Assembly (NCBI GenBank): GCA_014728115.1
Contig: WJME01000139.1
Location: 1-64,000 of the forward strand
Direction: 5' to 3'
DNA length: 64,000 nucleotides
From: Candidatus Zhuqueibacterota bacterium
Lineage (GTDB): Bacteria; Zhuqueibacterota; Zhuqueibacteria; Residuimicrobiales; Oceaniaggregativiventaceae
Every line of letters starts with the position of its first letter. The first letter of the stretch is position 1. The notes beneath the pieces were generated by a model. It saw only the letters and a list, made by a program, of their open reading frames with translations, was not told the origin of the DNA and searched no databases. Positions 1 to 8,732 of this stretch are shown here, piece by piece. Made by a program: the position numbers and the translations under genes.

Positions 1-484
1 ATGTATCGACACTGATGGATGCTTTATTGTTTTGAATATGTAAATTAATCCACAGATCCGGTGTCAGGCGATCGATATCAGGGCGTACTCCGGTTTTGTC
101 CCGAATAGAGTCGACAACCGCATCTTTGATTTTCAGGCTGGCATATTGTGAATGTCTAATGTGACTGTGTGAGACTGTAGAAAAAACCGCAAATGTTTTG
201 GCTGGATCTAAAAACATTTCCCAGGGAATTTCTTTGGCTTTTTTGTAAAGGTAATCGGTATTGTGAACGCGAAAGTGAACCAACGGTGCCAGAAATCGTG
301 TGCACAGGCGGGAGCAATAATTCACCTTGTACAGAGTTTCATGATTTGCTTCAAAGTGCAAGCCCCTGTAGGCTTTGCTGATATTTACCGCTCCCAGCTC
401 TTTTAATTCTATTTCTCCCATAGATTCCATACCACCCGCGACCTGGGCAAAATACTGACCATATTTCTGATAGTTGAACTTCAT
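1..484 (-). CDS. THUMP-domain rRNA (guanine-N2) methyltransferase, RlmL/COG0116 type (N-terminal part)
   Basis: The frame runs off the left edge, so only about 161 N-terminal residues are present; the Rossmann methyltransferase domain lies outside the window. The visible part matches the ferredoxin-like plus THUMP region of RlmL-type 23S rRNA m2G methyltransferases: GGMESMGEIELKELGA at residues 17-32, then FEANHETLYKVNYCSRL, DPAKTFAV, and HSQYASLKIKDAVVDSIRD followed by GVRPDIDRLTPD. In the family this region binds RNA and the missing half transfers the methyl group. The ATG (482-484 on the complement) overlaps the MarC stop codon by one base (TAATG), so the two genes are translationally coupled. 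Family assignment is firm; the exact rRNA target is inferred from the closest known family. Confidence 0.85.
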   Translation of the reverse strand, partial: MKFNYQKYGQYFAQVAGGMESMGEIELKELGAVNISKAYRGLHFEANHETLYKVNYCSRLCTRFLAPLVHFRVHNTDYLYKKAKEIPWEMFLDPAKTFAVFSTVSHSHIRHSQYASLKIKDAVVDSIRDKTGVRPDIDRLTPDLWINLHIQNNKASISVDT

Positions 485-1134
485 TACATTTCCATGACTT
501 TTATATTCAACATGTCCTGAAATATGGGCTTCAAACCGCTGAAAAAGAATTCCACAGCGATCACCATAACAATGAGACCCATTAAACGCAAAAGGACTTT
601 ATTGCCGCTTTCGCCCAAGGCCTGTATGATTCGTTTGCCGCTTTTAAGGAGGATATAGGTAAGGGCACAAATGAAAATAACAGAAATGAATAAAAGTCCC
701 TTGTGCATCAGAGTAGGACTATCATTCATAAATATAATAACGGTCGTGATGGCTCCTGGACCACAAATCATAGGGATGGCAAGAGGGGTGATGGCAATAT
801 CATTTGCGAATTCTTTGTCGCTCATACTGTCATGTTTGGTTTTAGATAATCTAGCTTGCAGCATTTCATATCCCATGATAAAAAAGATCACTCCACCGAC
901 GATTCGCAAACTGTGCACCGAAATGCCAAAAAAGTCGAATAAAAACTTTCCTGTAAGAGCAAAGAGAATTAAAATAATCGCTGCCACAAAAGTTGCCTTG
1001 GCTGCGATCTTTTGTGATTCACGGGCCGGTAGGTGAGATGTCATGCCAATATATAGCGGTATAACTCCCAACGGATTTACCATAGTAAAGAGCGAGGTAA
1101 AGCTCAAAAGACCAAACTCCAAGAGTGAACTCAT
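484..1134 (-). CDS. MarC family integral membrane protein (UPF0056)
   Basis: 216 residues with six predicted hydrophobic segments. The MarC pattern is clear: FTSLFTMVNPLGVIPLYIGM near the N-terminus, FFGISVHSLRIVGGVIFF, and AIPMICGPGAITTVI in the second half. MarC proteins are inner-membrane proteins distantly related to small-molecule transporters; despite the name they are not established drug-resistance proteins, and the substrate is unknown. The length is normal for the family. It is followed by the methyltransferase with a one-base overlap. SerA lies 44 bases upstream on the same strand, so the genes may be co-transcribed although there is no obvious functional link. Confidence 0.88.
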   Translation of the reverse strand: MSSLLEFGLLSFTSLFTMVNPLGVIPLYIGMTSHLPARESQKIAAKATFVAAIILILFALTGKFLFDFFGISVHSLRIVGGVIFFIMGYEMLQARLSKTKHDSMSDKEFANDIAITPLAIPMICGPGAITTVIIFMNDSPTLMHKGLLFISVIFICALTYILLKSGKRIIQALGESGNKVLLRLMGLIVMVIAVEFFFSGLKPIFQDMLNIKVMEM

Positions 1135-1178
1135 TCAGCTGTCCGTATAAAGTTTGAATTTTCAGATCCCAGAAAGTT

Positions 1179-2366
1179 CTATTTTTGCATGACCTGAATG
1201 ATATGCTCCTGGTGACTCAGATCATCGATCAATTTTGACGAAGGAGGATCGTCCAATAGCAATGAACAGGATGCTGTTTTACCTCCTTCGAAAATAGTGT
1301 TTTCCATTTCTTCAATATTGATTCCCTCTGATTTCAAGGCATCCAAAACACCGGCAAGAACCCCTACTCGGTTAAAGTGACGAACAACGAGATTGACTCT
1401 TGCGGGAGATTTGCTCTGGATATTCACCGCATGCAGCGGTTTACCGGTTTGTATGTAGCTTTTAACGATTCTCACCACAGCCGCTGCAATCGCATCCGAC
1501 GCTTGCTCTGTGGACGCGCCGATATGAGGTGTTCCGGTGACCTTTTCTAACAGATCCGTCTGTAAAAATTCAGCCTCTCCGCTACCGGGTTCGTCTTCGT
1601 AAACATCCATAGCGACATGTAACTCTTTTTGGGGGATCACGTCCATTAGGGCGTGAGTGTCTATGATTTCACCCCGTGAAGTATTGATCAAAATAGCACC
1701 TGGTTTCATTTCTTGTAAAAAAGATTTGTCAACAAGATGAAATGTCTCTGGCGAAGAACTGATATGCAAGCTGATTGCATCGCATTTACGAGCGATATCC
1801 AACAGATCTGTGGTTTGCATAATATCTTCATCTTTTACTATTTCCGGTGTGAGATTATTCGACCAGGCCATGATGGACATTCCCATTGCCCTGGCAATGT
1901 GAGCAACCCTACTGCCGATGGACCCATATCCAATGATGCCGAGTGTCCGGCTTGCCAGACCTTTTGCTTTGCCATACTCTTTTTTTCGCCAGCGCCCGTT
2001 TTTCAGATCGCGATCAGCAAAAGCGATACGCCGATCTGCTGCAATCAGCAGGCCAATCGCCAATTCTGCAACGGCAGAGGTGTTTTCTCCCGGACAATTG
2101 GCCACATGTATGCCTCGCTCACTGGCAGCTTTGAGATCAATGGTGTTGACACCCGCCCCAGCGCGAATAATAAGAGAAAGGTCGTCTGCATTCTGGATGA
2201 TATCAGAGGTTACGCGGGTAGAGCGGACGATCAAAATCTCTTTGTGCTTTATGGCATCGACAAGTTTTTCCGATGATAGATCCGGTTGAAAATCCACCTT
2301 TGCACCTATATCTTGCAAGGCGGTGAGAGCCTTTTGAGACAATTTATCTGCGACAAGAATGTTCAT
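1179..2366 (-). CDS. serA: D-3-phosphoglycerate dehydrogenase
   Basis: 395 residues from the chosen start. It oxidises 3-phosphoglycerate to 3-phosphohydroxypyruvate with NAD+, the first step of serine synthesis. The 2-hydroxyacid dehydrogenase core is visible: Rossmann motif GIIGYGSIGSRVA, VRSTRVTSDII and AGAGVNTIDL in the substrate domain, INTSRGEIIDTHALM, and TPHIGASTEQASDA with the catalytic His. A C-terminal ACT domain begins near VNLVVRHFNRVGVLAGVLD and is the usual site of serine feedback control. An upstream in-frame ATG at 2456 would add 30 residues, but a GGGAGG ribosome binding site sits directly before the ATG at 2366, so I use that start. Pth lies upstream on the same strand, 135 bases away. 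Confidence 0.95.
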   Translation of the reverse strand: MNILVADKLSQKALTALQDIGAKVDFQPDLSSEKLVDAIKHKEILIVRSTRVTSDIIQNADDLSLIIRAGAGVNTIDLKAASERGIHVANCPGENTSAVAELAIGLLIAADRRIAFADRDLKNGRWRKKEYGKAKGLASRTLGIIGYGSIGSRVAHIARAMGMSIMAWSNNLTPEIVKDEDIMQTTDLLDIARKCDAISLHISSSPETFHLVDKSFLQEMKPGAILINTSRGEIIDTHALMDVIPQKELHVAMDVYEDEPGSGEAEFLQTDLLEKVTGTPHIGASTEQASDAIAAAVVRIVKSYIQTGKPLHAVNIQSKSPARVNLVVRHFNRVGVLAGVLDALKSEGINIEEMENTIFEGGKTASCSLLLDDPPSSKLIDDLSHQEHIIQVMQK

Positions 2367-2501
2367 ACCACCTCCCGGTTGGTTAAAATCTCTGCAATCC
2401 AGGTACTGCTCATTTGTCAGCAGTGTAAAGAGCTTGGTGCATCCAAATCTATTCATTTAAACAATAGATTCAATGATTTTATCACATTTTATTCATCTTT
2501 T

Positions 2502-3068
2502 TCACAAAATACGATTTTTCCTGTATCTTTGTTCTGCCAATGAAGGGTCGAGTTTTATGCATTCTTTAAGGATGACCGTTGCATGTTCCATAATGCCAGG
2601 TAATTGCGCTTTTTCCTTGTCATTGAATTTACTCAATACGTATGAAGAAATATTCCCGTGTTGCGGACGCGATATTCCTAAGCGAAAACGATAAAATTCT
2701 TGGGTGCCCATACTATTGGCTATTGATCTCAAGCCGTTATGCCCTGCCAGTCCCCCTCCTTTTCTAAAGCCGATCACCCCAAAGTTCATCTCCAGATCAT
2801 CATGCACAATGATGAGTTCATCGGGTTGTAATTTGTAAAATGAGAGCAACGCCTGAACGCTTTTTCCACTTTTATTCATAAAGGTGATCGGCTTGAGCAT
2901 CCATATTTTTTGTTGATCTGTCAAAGCCGTGGCAAACTGTCCCTGAAATTTGTTTTGCCATGAGAGTTGTGACCAGGAGCTATGGTCAATCAGCATCCAT
3001 GCAAAGTTGTGGCGCGTCAAGGCGTATTCTGCCCCCGGATTTCCTAAAAAAGCCATGGCTTTAATCAT
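2502..3068 (-). CDS. pth: Peptidyl-tRNA hydrolase
   Basis: 188 residues, the usual size. The enzyme releases peptides from prematurely dissociated peptidyl-tRNA in the cytoplasm. Signature residues are present: FLGNPG at 7-12, the catalytic His20 in LTRHNFAW, MNKSGKSV with the substrate-binding Asn, HDDLEMNFG with the catalytic Asp, and GGGLAGHNGLRSI. A longer reading from 3131 would add 21 residues with no family match; the start at 3068 (MIKAMAFLGNPG) matches known N-termini and overlaps the upstream pseudouridine synthase stop by 8 bases, with AGGAAC just upstream. Coupled translation with truC is likely. Confidence 0.95.
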   Translation of the reverse strand: MIKAMAFLGNPGAEYALTRHNFAWMLIDHSSWSQLSWQNKFQGQFATALTDQQKIWMLKPITFMNKSGKSVQALLSFYKLQPDELIIVHDDLEMNFGVIGFRKGGGLAGHNGLRSIANSMGTQEFYRFRLGISRPQHGNISSYVLSKFNDKEKAQLPGIMEHATVILKECIKLDPSLAEQRYRKNRIL

Positions 3069-3771
3069 GTTCCTGTTCCTTTTTATCTGGCCACCCAAAA
3101 CAGGAAAAGAGTTGATCGAGCACAGGATCAAAGGGAGACAATACGTTCACCTGGTGGTTTGTTCTGGGGTGTTTGAATGAAAGTTTATGAGCAAAAAGTA
3201 ACAAGCGAGAGATGCCAAATTCATTGCGAAATAACCGATTGTGCCTGCCTTCGCCATAAGTGGTGTCACCGATGATGGGATGAGAAATATGAGACATGTG
3301 TTTTCTGATCTGGTGTCTTCGGCCGGTCACCGGAATGACCCTAATCAACGAATATCGTGCAGTTGCATATCGTCCCACAGGGATGGGGAGTTCCATTTTG
3401 CCCAAAGATTGGTATTCGGTTATGGCTTCTTTGGGTTGTTTTTTTGGGTCTCCAAGCGGATAGTCAATTTTTCCGTTGGCTTCCATATAGCCTCTGACGA
3501 TTGCCAAATAGTGTTTTTCCACCCGGCGCAGAGAAAAATCCAGGGACAACTGTTTGGCCGCGAGGGGAGTTTTTGCAAAAAGAATGACTCCGGAGGTTGC
3601 ACGATCGAGCCGGTGGATGGGCCACAGTTTTGTACCGATCAGATCGCGAACAGTCTGCAGCAATACTTTTTTTTCAGGGGAAAAACTTGTCCGATGAACA
3701 AAAATCCCTGCCGGCTTGAGTACTGCAATGACCTCATCATCTTCATAAAGAATATCACTCAAAGTGATCAT
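3061..3771 (-). CDS. truC: tRNA pseudouridine(65) synthase, TruC-type RluA family
   Basis: 236 residues, RluA-family pseudouridine synthase without an S4 domain. The catalytic motif HRLDRATSGVILFAK places the nucleophilic Asp at residue 56. The N-terminal VIAVLKPAGIFVHRTSF and the VEKHYLAIVRGY segment resemble TruC, which modifies U65 of tRNA-Asp in E. coli, more than the rRNA-specific RluA, RluC or RluD enzymes. GRRHQIRKHMSHISHPIIGD is the conserved C-terminal RNA-binding strand. It is first in a minus-strand pair with pth (8-base overlap). The family is certain; the exact target base is by similarity only. Confidence 0.88.
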   Translation of the reverse strand: MITLSDILYEDDEVIAVLKPAGIFVHRTSFSPEKKVLLQTVRDLIGTKLWPIHRLDRATSGVILFAKTPLAAKQLSLDFSLRRVEKHYLAIVRGYMEANGKIDYPLGDPKKQPKEAITEYQSLGKMELPIPVGRYATARYSLIRVIPVTGRRHQIRKHMSHISHPIIGDTTYGEGRHNRLFRNEFGISRLLLFAHKLSFKHPRTNHQVNVLSPFDPVLDQLFSCFGWPDKKEQEHD

Positions 3772-3960
3772 TCGTTCACCATCGCTCGAGTCTACACAAA
3801 TGACTTTTTTCGTTATTAGTCAACTGTTCATCTAATATACAATACCCTGCTTAAAAATGCAAAAGGATGATATTTTCGGTGTAAAATCTTTCCTGTTGAA
3901 TTTGCCATAATTTTTTGCTTCTTTATGGCAAGTGTATTTCCGGAATTGGGGATCGATTCG

Positions 3961-5367
3961 ATGATGTGGTTCTATATCCTGACACTGGCAATTATTCCTG
4001 TCATTATTACTCAGAAAAAAAATCCAGCAGCAGCACTGGCCTGGATTATGGCCACTTTTTTATTACCATTCCTTGGTCCCACCCTTTATTTAATTTTCGG
4101 CACTGAACGCATCCGTAACCGGGGGTTGGAAAAGCTTTTTTCTTTAAAGAATGTACGCGAGCGATTGCACCGTTTGGAAGCAGACTGGGCGCCTACCCAC
4201 CAGAGGCGAAAGAATGCAGACTTGCATCCGGATCTGGAACGGATAATTCGCATAAGTCAAAAATTTGGTCTTTTCGATGCCATTTCTGATAATGCGATTG
4301 AATTGATTGTGGATATAGAAAAGTCGTACAAGATGATGTGCAATGCGATTGAACAGGCACAACATCACATAAATATTTCCTTTTATATTTTTGAACCGGA
4401 TAGTATCGGACGGCACTTTACTGATTTGTTGATGAAAAAAGCGAGACAAGGGGTTCAGGTCAATTTTTTATATGACGGGATCGGATCTCGAAGGTTCGAC
4501 CATCAGTGGATGCTTAAACGCGAAATGAGAGAGAGTGGTGTCAAGGTCGTAAAATTTTTGCCCTGGAGAGCCTTTTTAAAACCCTGGCGTCTCAACCTTC
4601 GTAACCACAGAAAAATTTTGGTTGTCGATGATCGCATCGGCTTTACTGGTAGTTTGAATATCGGCGAAAAATTCAAAAGACTCAATTGGCGCGAGACCAT
4701 GCTGCAGTTACAAGGACCTGCGGTTGCTCAGTTGCAATGGATCTTTTGTGAAGATTGGTATTCTGCTACCGATGAGATTCTTACGTATCCCGATTATTTT
4801 AGTTCTCATCCAGTGCAGGGAAAAGAGATCGTACAAATTGTTGCCAGTGGACCTGATCAGCGGGGTGATGCCGTGTATAAGGCCTTTTTTATGGCTATCT
4901 CCGCTGCACAGAAATGTATTTACTTGACAACCCCCTATTTTATTCCAGATGATCCTCTGAATTTGGCGCTACAGATGGCTACCATGAGAAATGTTGAGGT
5001 AAAGCTTCTTGTTCCAAAAAAGTCGGATCATCCGCTGGTCATGTATGCCGGGCGTTCCTATTATGATGATCTGCTCAAAGCCGGAGTTGAAATACACGAA
5101 TTCGATGGCGAATTTATTCATTCGAAAATGCTCGTCGTGGATAATCATTTGACCATCATTGGTTCTGCAAATGCCGATATCCGAAGTTTTCGTTATAATT
5201 TTGAGGTCAATGTTCATATCTATGGTGAACCTTTTGCCTTGCAGGCAGAAACCATATTTGAACAAGATCTGAGTAACAGTACCCGCTTGACCAAAGATTT
5301 TTTGAACCGTTCTGCTGTTATCCGGTTTTGGGAAAATGTCTGGCGATTATGGAGTCCTTTGCTTTGA
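3961..5367 (+). CDS. cls: Cardiolipin synthase (phospholipase D family)
   Basis: 468 residues from the chosen start. It condenses phosphatidylglycerol molecules, or a PG/PE pair, to cardiolipin at the inner membrane. Two N-terminal membrane spans (WFYILTLAIIPVII and LAWIMATFLLPFLGPTLYLI) precede two PLD domains, each with a complete HxKxxxxD motif: HRKILVVDD near residue 216 and HSKMLVVDN near 387, followed by GSLNIG and GSANAD. An in-frame ATG at 3925 would add 12 residues; I prefer ATG 3961 because GGGGA at 3948-3952 is well placed as a ribosome binding site and MMWFYIL matches typical Cls N-termini. It is transcribed divergently from truC. Confidence 0.93.
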   Translation: MMWFYILTLAIIPVIITQKKNPAAALAWIMATFLLPFLGPTLYLIFGTERIRNRGLEKLFSLKNVRERLHRLEADWAPTHQRRKNADLHPDLERIIRISQKFGLFDAISDNAIELIVDIEKSYKMMCNAIEQAQHHINISFYIFEPDSIGRHFTDLLMKKARQGVQVNFLYDGIGSRRFDHQWMLKREMRESGVKVVKFLPWRAFLKPWRLNLRNHRKILVVDDRIGFTGSLNIGEKFKRLNWRETMLQLQGPAVAQLQWIFCEDWYSATDEILTYPDYFSSHPVQGKEIVQIVASGPDQRGDAVYKAFFMAISAAQKCIYLTTPYFIPDDPLNLALQMATMRNVEVKLLVPKKSDHPLVMYAGRSYYDDLLKAGVEIHEFDGEFIHSKMLVVDNHLTIIGSANADIRSFRYNFEVNVHIYGEPFALQAETIFEQDLSNSTRLTKDFLNRSAVIRFWENVWRLWSPLL

Positions 5368-5432
5368 AAAAGTATATTATATTTTATTTGACAGAATTTT
5401 TATTTCTCGTCCTGTTTCAGGGAGGTGCTACA

Positions 5433-6122
5433 ATGTCTAATCAGGAAAATCCATCCGGTTATAAAATGACATGTATAAAGATTGACAGAGATTTAGAGAT
5501 AACCGGTAAAATAGATGATCCTTTATGGCAAACAGCTGAATTTTATGATCTGAAGCATCCTGTTAACGGTCAACCCGGCCGGTTTAAAAGTCAGGTTAAA
5601 GTTTTGTATAATGACCGATATCTCTATATCGCATTCAGGTGCGAGGACACCTATGTCTGGGGTACCCTGTTAAACCGGGATGAAGCGATTTACACTCAGG
5701 AATGTGTCGAAGCATTTATTAATCCATCGGGGTCTCTTTTTCACTATTATGAGATTAATGTTAGTCCGAAAAATGTGGTGTTTGATGCATGTATTTTGAA
5801 TAACCGGACGATTGACAGACCCTCTGATCGATTTTTGGGATTGACCGACTTTGATATCAAGAAATTGAAAACAAAAGTTTGGATCCAAGGCAAGGCAGAT
5901 GTTCCAAACGAGGCGGAATTATGGTCAGTCGAATATGCGATTCCATTTGATGAACTTTTCGGAGCGCCTCATAATCCGCCCAGGACGGGCGATGAATGGC
6001 GGGTGAATTTTTATCGTATTGACGCTCCTGCCCCTTCTCATCAGGAATTCTATGCCTGGAGTCCTACCGGCAAAATCGATTTTCATAGGCCTTGGAGATT
6101 TGGTGTTTTGGTATTTAATTAA
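5433..6122 (+). CDS. Carbohydrate-binding family 9-like (CBM9/DOMON-type) protein
   Basis: 229 residues from a start preceded by a strong GGGAGG site (5420-5425). The protein resembles the CBM9-like beta-sandwich found in xylanases and in many free-standing FCB proteins: ITGKIDDPLWQTAEFYDL, VKVLYNDRYLYIAFRCED, ECVEAFINPSG, YYEINVSP and EYAIPFDELFG. Such domains bind reducing ends of glycans when part of enzymes; the role of the free-standing form is unknown. An upstream in-frame ATG at 5349 would add a hydrophobic stretch (residues FYLTEFLFLVLF) that could act as a signal peptide, so the cellular location is undecided. The cls stop is 65 bases upstream. Confidence 0.75.
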   Translation: MSNQENPSGYKMTCIKIDRDLEITGKIDDPLWQTAEFYDLKHPVNGQPGRFKSQVKVLYNDRYLYIAFRCEDTYVWGTLLNRDEAIYTQECVEAFINPSGSLFHYYEINVSPKNVVFDACILNNRTIDRPSDRFLGLTDFDIKKLKTKVWIQGKADVPNEAELWSVEYAIPFDELFGAPHNPPRTGDEWRVNFYRIDAPAPSHQEFYAWSPTGKIDFHRPWRFGVLVFN

Positions 6123-6193
6123 AAATTTTTTTCTTTATTATTGGGTTTTTGCCGTTTTTAAGGATCATGATTGAAATAGAACATCCCAATCTG

Positions 6194-6223
6194 CTGTTTT
6201 AGGGAATCAAAACCTTAAAACAG
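6194..6223 (+). promoter_or_regulatory. Hairpin abutting the ribosome binding site of the T9SS-tagged gene
   Basis: An 11-bp inverted repeat with one G-T wobble (CTGTTTTAGGG and CCTTAAAACAG) and an 8-base loop. Its 3' arm ends in the CAG of CAGGAG, so the stem would hold part of the ribosome binding site of the gene starting at 6234. There is no U-run after it, so it is not a standard terminator. It could tune translation; this is inference from position only. Confidence 0.35.
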
Positions 6224-6233
6224 GAGAACGCAT

Positions 6234-7343
6234 ATGAAACGGTCTTACATGATTTTTACCTGGATACTCTTTATTTCAAGTTCCATGGTGTGGTCTCAGA
6301 TCAGCTATACTCATAATGATTTGTTAAAATTCAAAGGAACGACTCAGACCATTTTTATTCAAGAATCTGAAAATGTTAATGTCAATGTCGGGCCGGCGGG
6401 TGAAAACAAGACCTGGGATTTTCGCTCTTTTACATCCGGTAATAGTTTACAGGGAACATATGAATTTTTGGATACGAATGGCAGCCCATACAAAGCCCAG
6501 TTTCCACAGGCCAATTTTGTCATGAAAATTACATCGCCTCAATTTGGTGATGGATCCGGTATGTTTTACTCTTATATGAATGTGCAGCCAGACCAGGTAG
6601 AGACTTTGGGATACGCATATGACCAAAACGGCACTCCGGTCATTGAAACCGATACGGCAGGTGATAGAGTTCCTATGCCCCTTAATTATGGCACCACATG
6701 GAATACCACAGCAGTGGATACCTTTGAGTTCGGGGGCTTTAGGACCATTGATGAAACGACTACCAACAATATTATCGATGGCTGGGGTACCCTACGTGTA
6801 CCGGCCGGAGATTTTGAGTGCTTGCGATGGAAGCAGGAATCCACGACCGTTACCAAGACCGTTGTCGGTGGACAAGTCGTTCCAACCCTGACCATTTCTG
6901 ATATTACATATAATTGGATCTCAAAAGAATCGTTTTATTTGGCAACGGTGACCAGTCTCGAGAACGAGACAAACCCAGACTTTACCATTGCCAGCTATGT
7001 CGAAGTTTTGGGTTCTGTAACCACTGCGGTTGATAAAAAACAATTGACAATTGAAAAACAACCCGATTCATTTGATTTGATGCAAAATTATCCCAATCCT
7101 TTTAATCCTGAAACAGAAATTCGTTTTTATCTGGCTCATGCCGATCGGGTTGCGCTGGAAATTTTCAATGTACAGGGTAAAAAGATCGCAACGCTTATAC
7201 AGGAAGCCTTACCATCGGGTGTGCATGCTGTCACCTGGACTGCCAGAGATAATCAAGGCAATCCATTGCCCAGTGGTATCTATATCTATACACTGACAGG
7301 AACTTATTTTTCAAAAATGCAAAAAATGACGTTGATTCGATAA
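6234..7343 (+). CDS. Secreted protein with T9SS-type C-terminal sorting domain
   Basis: 369 residues. It starts after CAGGAG and has a signal peptide (MKRSYMIFTWILFISSS, then MVWSQ). The C-terminus carries the Por/T9SS-type sorting domain: LMQNYPNPFNPETEIRFYL, then LEIFNVQGKKIATL, SGVHAVTWTARDNQGNPLPSG and a final YTLTG strand. In FCB bacteria this domain directs export across the outer membrane and is often cleaved on attachment. The central region (about 25-270) is beta-rich with aromatic residues and I do not recognise a domain in it. It stands alone, bounded by a hairpin upstream and a strong terminator downstream, so it is probably monocistronic. Confidence 0.85.
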   Translation: MKRSYMIFTWILFISSSMVWSQISYTHNDLLKFKGTTQTIFIQESENVNVNVGPAGENKTWDFRSFTSGNSLQGTYEFLDTNGSPYKAQFPQANFVMKITSPQFGDGSGMFYSYMNVQPDQVETLGYAYDQNGTPVIETDTAGDRVPMPLNYGTTWNTTAVDTFEFGGFRTIDETTTNNIIDGWGTLRVPAGDFECLRWKQESTTVTKTVVGGQVVPTLTISDITYNWISKESFYLATVTSLENETNPDFTIASYVEVLGSVTTAVDKKQLTIEKQPDSFDLMQNYPNPFNPETEIRFYLAHADRVALEIFNVQGKKIATLIQEALPSGVHAVTWTARDNQGNPLPSGIYIYTLTGTYFSKMQKMTLIR

Positions 7344-7347
7344 TTTG

Positions 7348-7392
7348 CTCCCTCTGATTCGCTATTCGAATCGGAGGGAGGATATTTTTTTG
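7348..7392 (+). terminator. Rho-independent terminator after the T9SS-tagged gene
   Basis: A 14-bp stem with one G-T pair (CTCCCTCTGATTCG against CGAATCGGAGGGAG), a 5-base loop CTATT, and a T-rich run shortly after (ATATTTTTTTG). It starts four bases after the stop codon of the gene ending at 7343. Confidence 0.9.
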
Positions 7393-7444
7393 TGGTTTTC
7401 AACACCGGGTGTGGATAACATGTTGAAAAACTCGAGATAGACTT

Positions 7445-8308
7445 ATGTCTTTATTTGTCGGTTTGGATATCGGGGGTACAAAGTTTCTTGTTGCTGCGGC
7501 GAATGAAAAAGGCGAAATCGTCCACAAAATACGTCGCCCAACCCCTTTGGATTTGGAACAAGGATTGACGCTTTTACATGATATGATAGATGAGGTGCGT
7601 CAAAAACAAACTCTTGCCGGTATCGGTGCAGCGATTGGCGGTCCTCTGGACTGGGAAAAAGGAATCGTGTCCCCCCTGCATCAGCCTCAATGGCGAAATA
7701 TCCCTCTAAAACAAATCATGCAGGATAAATGGCAGTGTTCGTTTGCTGTTGATGTGGATACCAATGTGGCTGCCCTCGCTGAATTTCATCAATTACAGAA
7801 TCGTGTATCACGATTTCTCTATATGACGATCAGTACGGGGGTGGGGGGTGGACTTTTAACAGAGGGTCATTTATATAGAGGAACCCGGGGCGCGCATCCA
7901 GAAATTGGGCATCAGAGTATACCGTTTCAATGTTCATTTCCCGAAAGAATTGAATGTGAATGTGGAGCCGATTACTGTATTGAAGCTCTGATTTCTGGGA
8001 ATGGGATTCGGCGAATTTATCAAAAACCGGCAGAAGAATTAAATGATGATGAATGGCATGAGGTTGCCTATAACCTCGGCCAATCACTGCGAAACATGGC
8101 TGCCCTGTATACCCCTGATCTGATTGTCCTGGGTGGTAGTGTCGCTGTAGGGGGAGGAGAGCGATTGGTTCCCCGTGCCACAGATCTCATGCGATCGAAT
8201 CTAAAGATTGTCCCCATTCCCCGTGTTCGGCTTTCACAGTTTGCTGAGGTGGCCTCATTGTATGGGGCATTGTTATTGGCACAAAAAGGATCTTCTGCTT
8301 TAGAATGA
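7445..8308 (+). CDS. ROK family sugar kinase (glucokinase-like)
   Basis: 287 residues. ROK kinases phosphorylate hexoses such as glucose or N-acetyl sugars with ATP. Visible motifs are the phosphate-binding loop LDIGGTKFLVA (residues 7-17), GAAIGGPLD, the Asp-containing DVDTNVAALAE, STGVGGGLLTEG, HPEIGHQSI and the zinc-type cysteine cluster CECGADYCIE. The cluster differs from the common CxCGxxGCxE by Tyr replacing the second Gly. The adenine-side motif VLGGSVAVGGGERL is present. The sugar specificity cannot be read from the sequence. Its last nine bases overlap the convergent gene at 8300-8713. Confidence 0.88.
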   Translation: MSLFVGLDIGGTKFLVAAANEKGEIVHKIRRPTPLDLEQGLTLLHDMIDEVRQKQTLAGIGAAIGGPLDWEKGIVSPLHQPQWRNIPLKQIMQDKWQCSFAVDVDTNVAALAEFHQLQNRVSRFLYMTISTGVGGGLLTEGHLYRGTRGAHPEIGHQSIPFQCSFPERIECECGADYCIEALISGNGIRRIYQKPAEELNDDEWHEVAYNLGQSLRNMAALYTPDLIVLGGSVAVGGGERLVPRATDLMRSNLKIVPIPRVRLSQFAEVASLYGALLLAQKGSSALE

Positions 8309-8713
8309 TTTAAACAACCGCGCCAATGGATGACCGGGAGCCCTTAATTGCAGATCGAGAAAATATCCAAATGGAGTTTGGCTGACTGAATATCCGGCAT
8401 CCAAAAGCCTCTTTTCTACGCGGTTAAAGAGTTGTTTGGTGAGGTCCGGTTCTGCTTTGCTGTCTGAAAGATGAGAAAATGAGTGCAAAATAATTGACTG
8501 CGTTTCGTTTTTACGGGCAGCCCACTTGAGATTCTTGACGAGTTTGGTTTCCACGGCCTGAATATTTTCTTTATCACTTTGCTCCACATGGATGAATCCT
8601 GCCAAGCTTTTCTCAAAGGCTCCCTCTGATGCCTGATCTGCGAGGTCATCCCCCAAAGCTTGCTTTTGGGGGGTATACCTGAACTCATCAGTATAAATCA
8701 TCAATACTTTCAT
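8300..8713 (-). CDS. Free-standing archaeal-type threonyl-tRNA synthetase editing domain
   Basis: 137 residues that align end to end with the N-terminal editing domain of archaeal ThrRS (Pfam tRNA-Thr_ED): MKVLMIYTDEFRY, then FIHVEQSDKEN, the helix before QSIILHSFSHLSDSKAEP, RVEKRLLDAGYSVSQTPFGY and GHPLARLF. In archaea this D-aminoacyl-tRNA-deacylase-like fold removes serine from Ser-tRNA(Thr). Here no synthetase is attached. The His of SFSHLS is kept (residue 81). From memory of the Pyrococcus protein, the catalytic Lys after FGY and the Glu of GHPLAE correspond here to Leu119 and Arg132, so activity may differ. It overlaps the convergent ROK gene by nine bases. The fold is well supported; function is inference. 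Confidence 0.8.
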   Translation of the reverse strand: MKVLMIYTDEFRYTPQKQALGDDLADQASEGAFEKSLAGFIHVEQSDKENIQAVETKLVKNLKWAARKNETQSIILHSFSHLSDSKAEPDLTKQLFNRVEKRLLDAGYSVSQTPFGYFLDLQLRAPGHPLARLFKSF

Positions 8714-8732
8714 AGGCTCTCACAAATAGATT

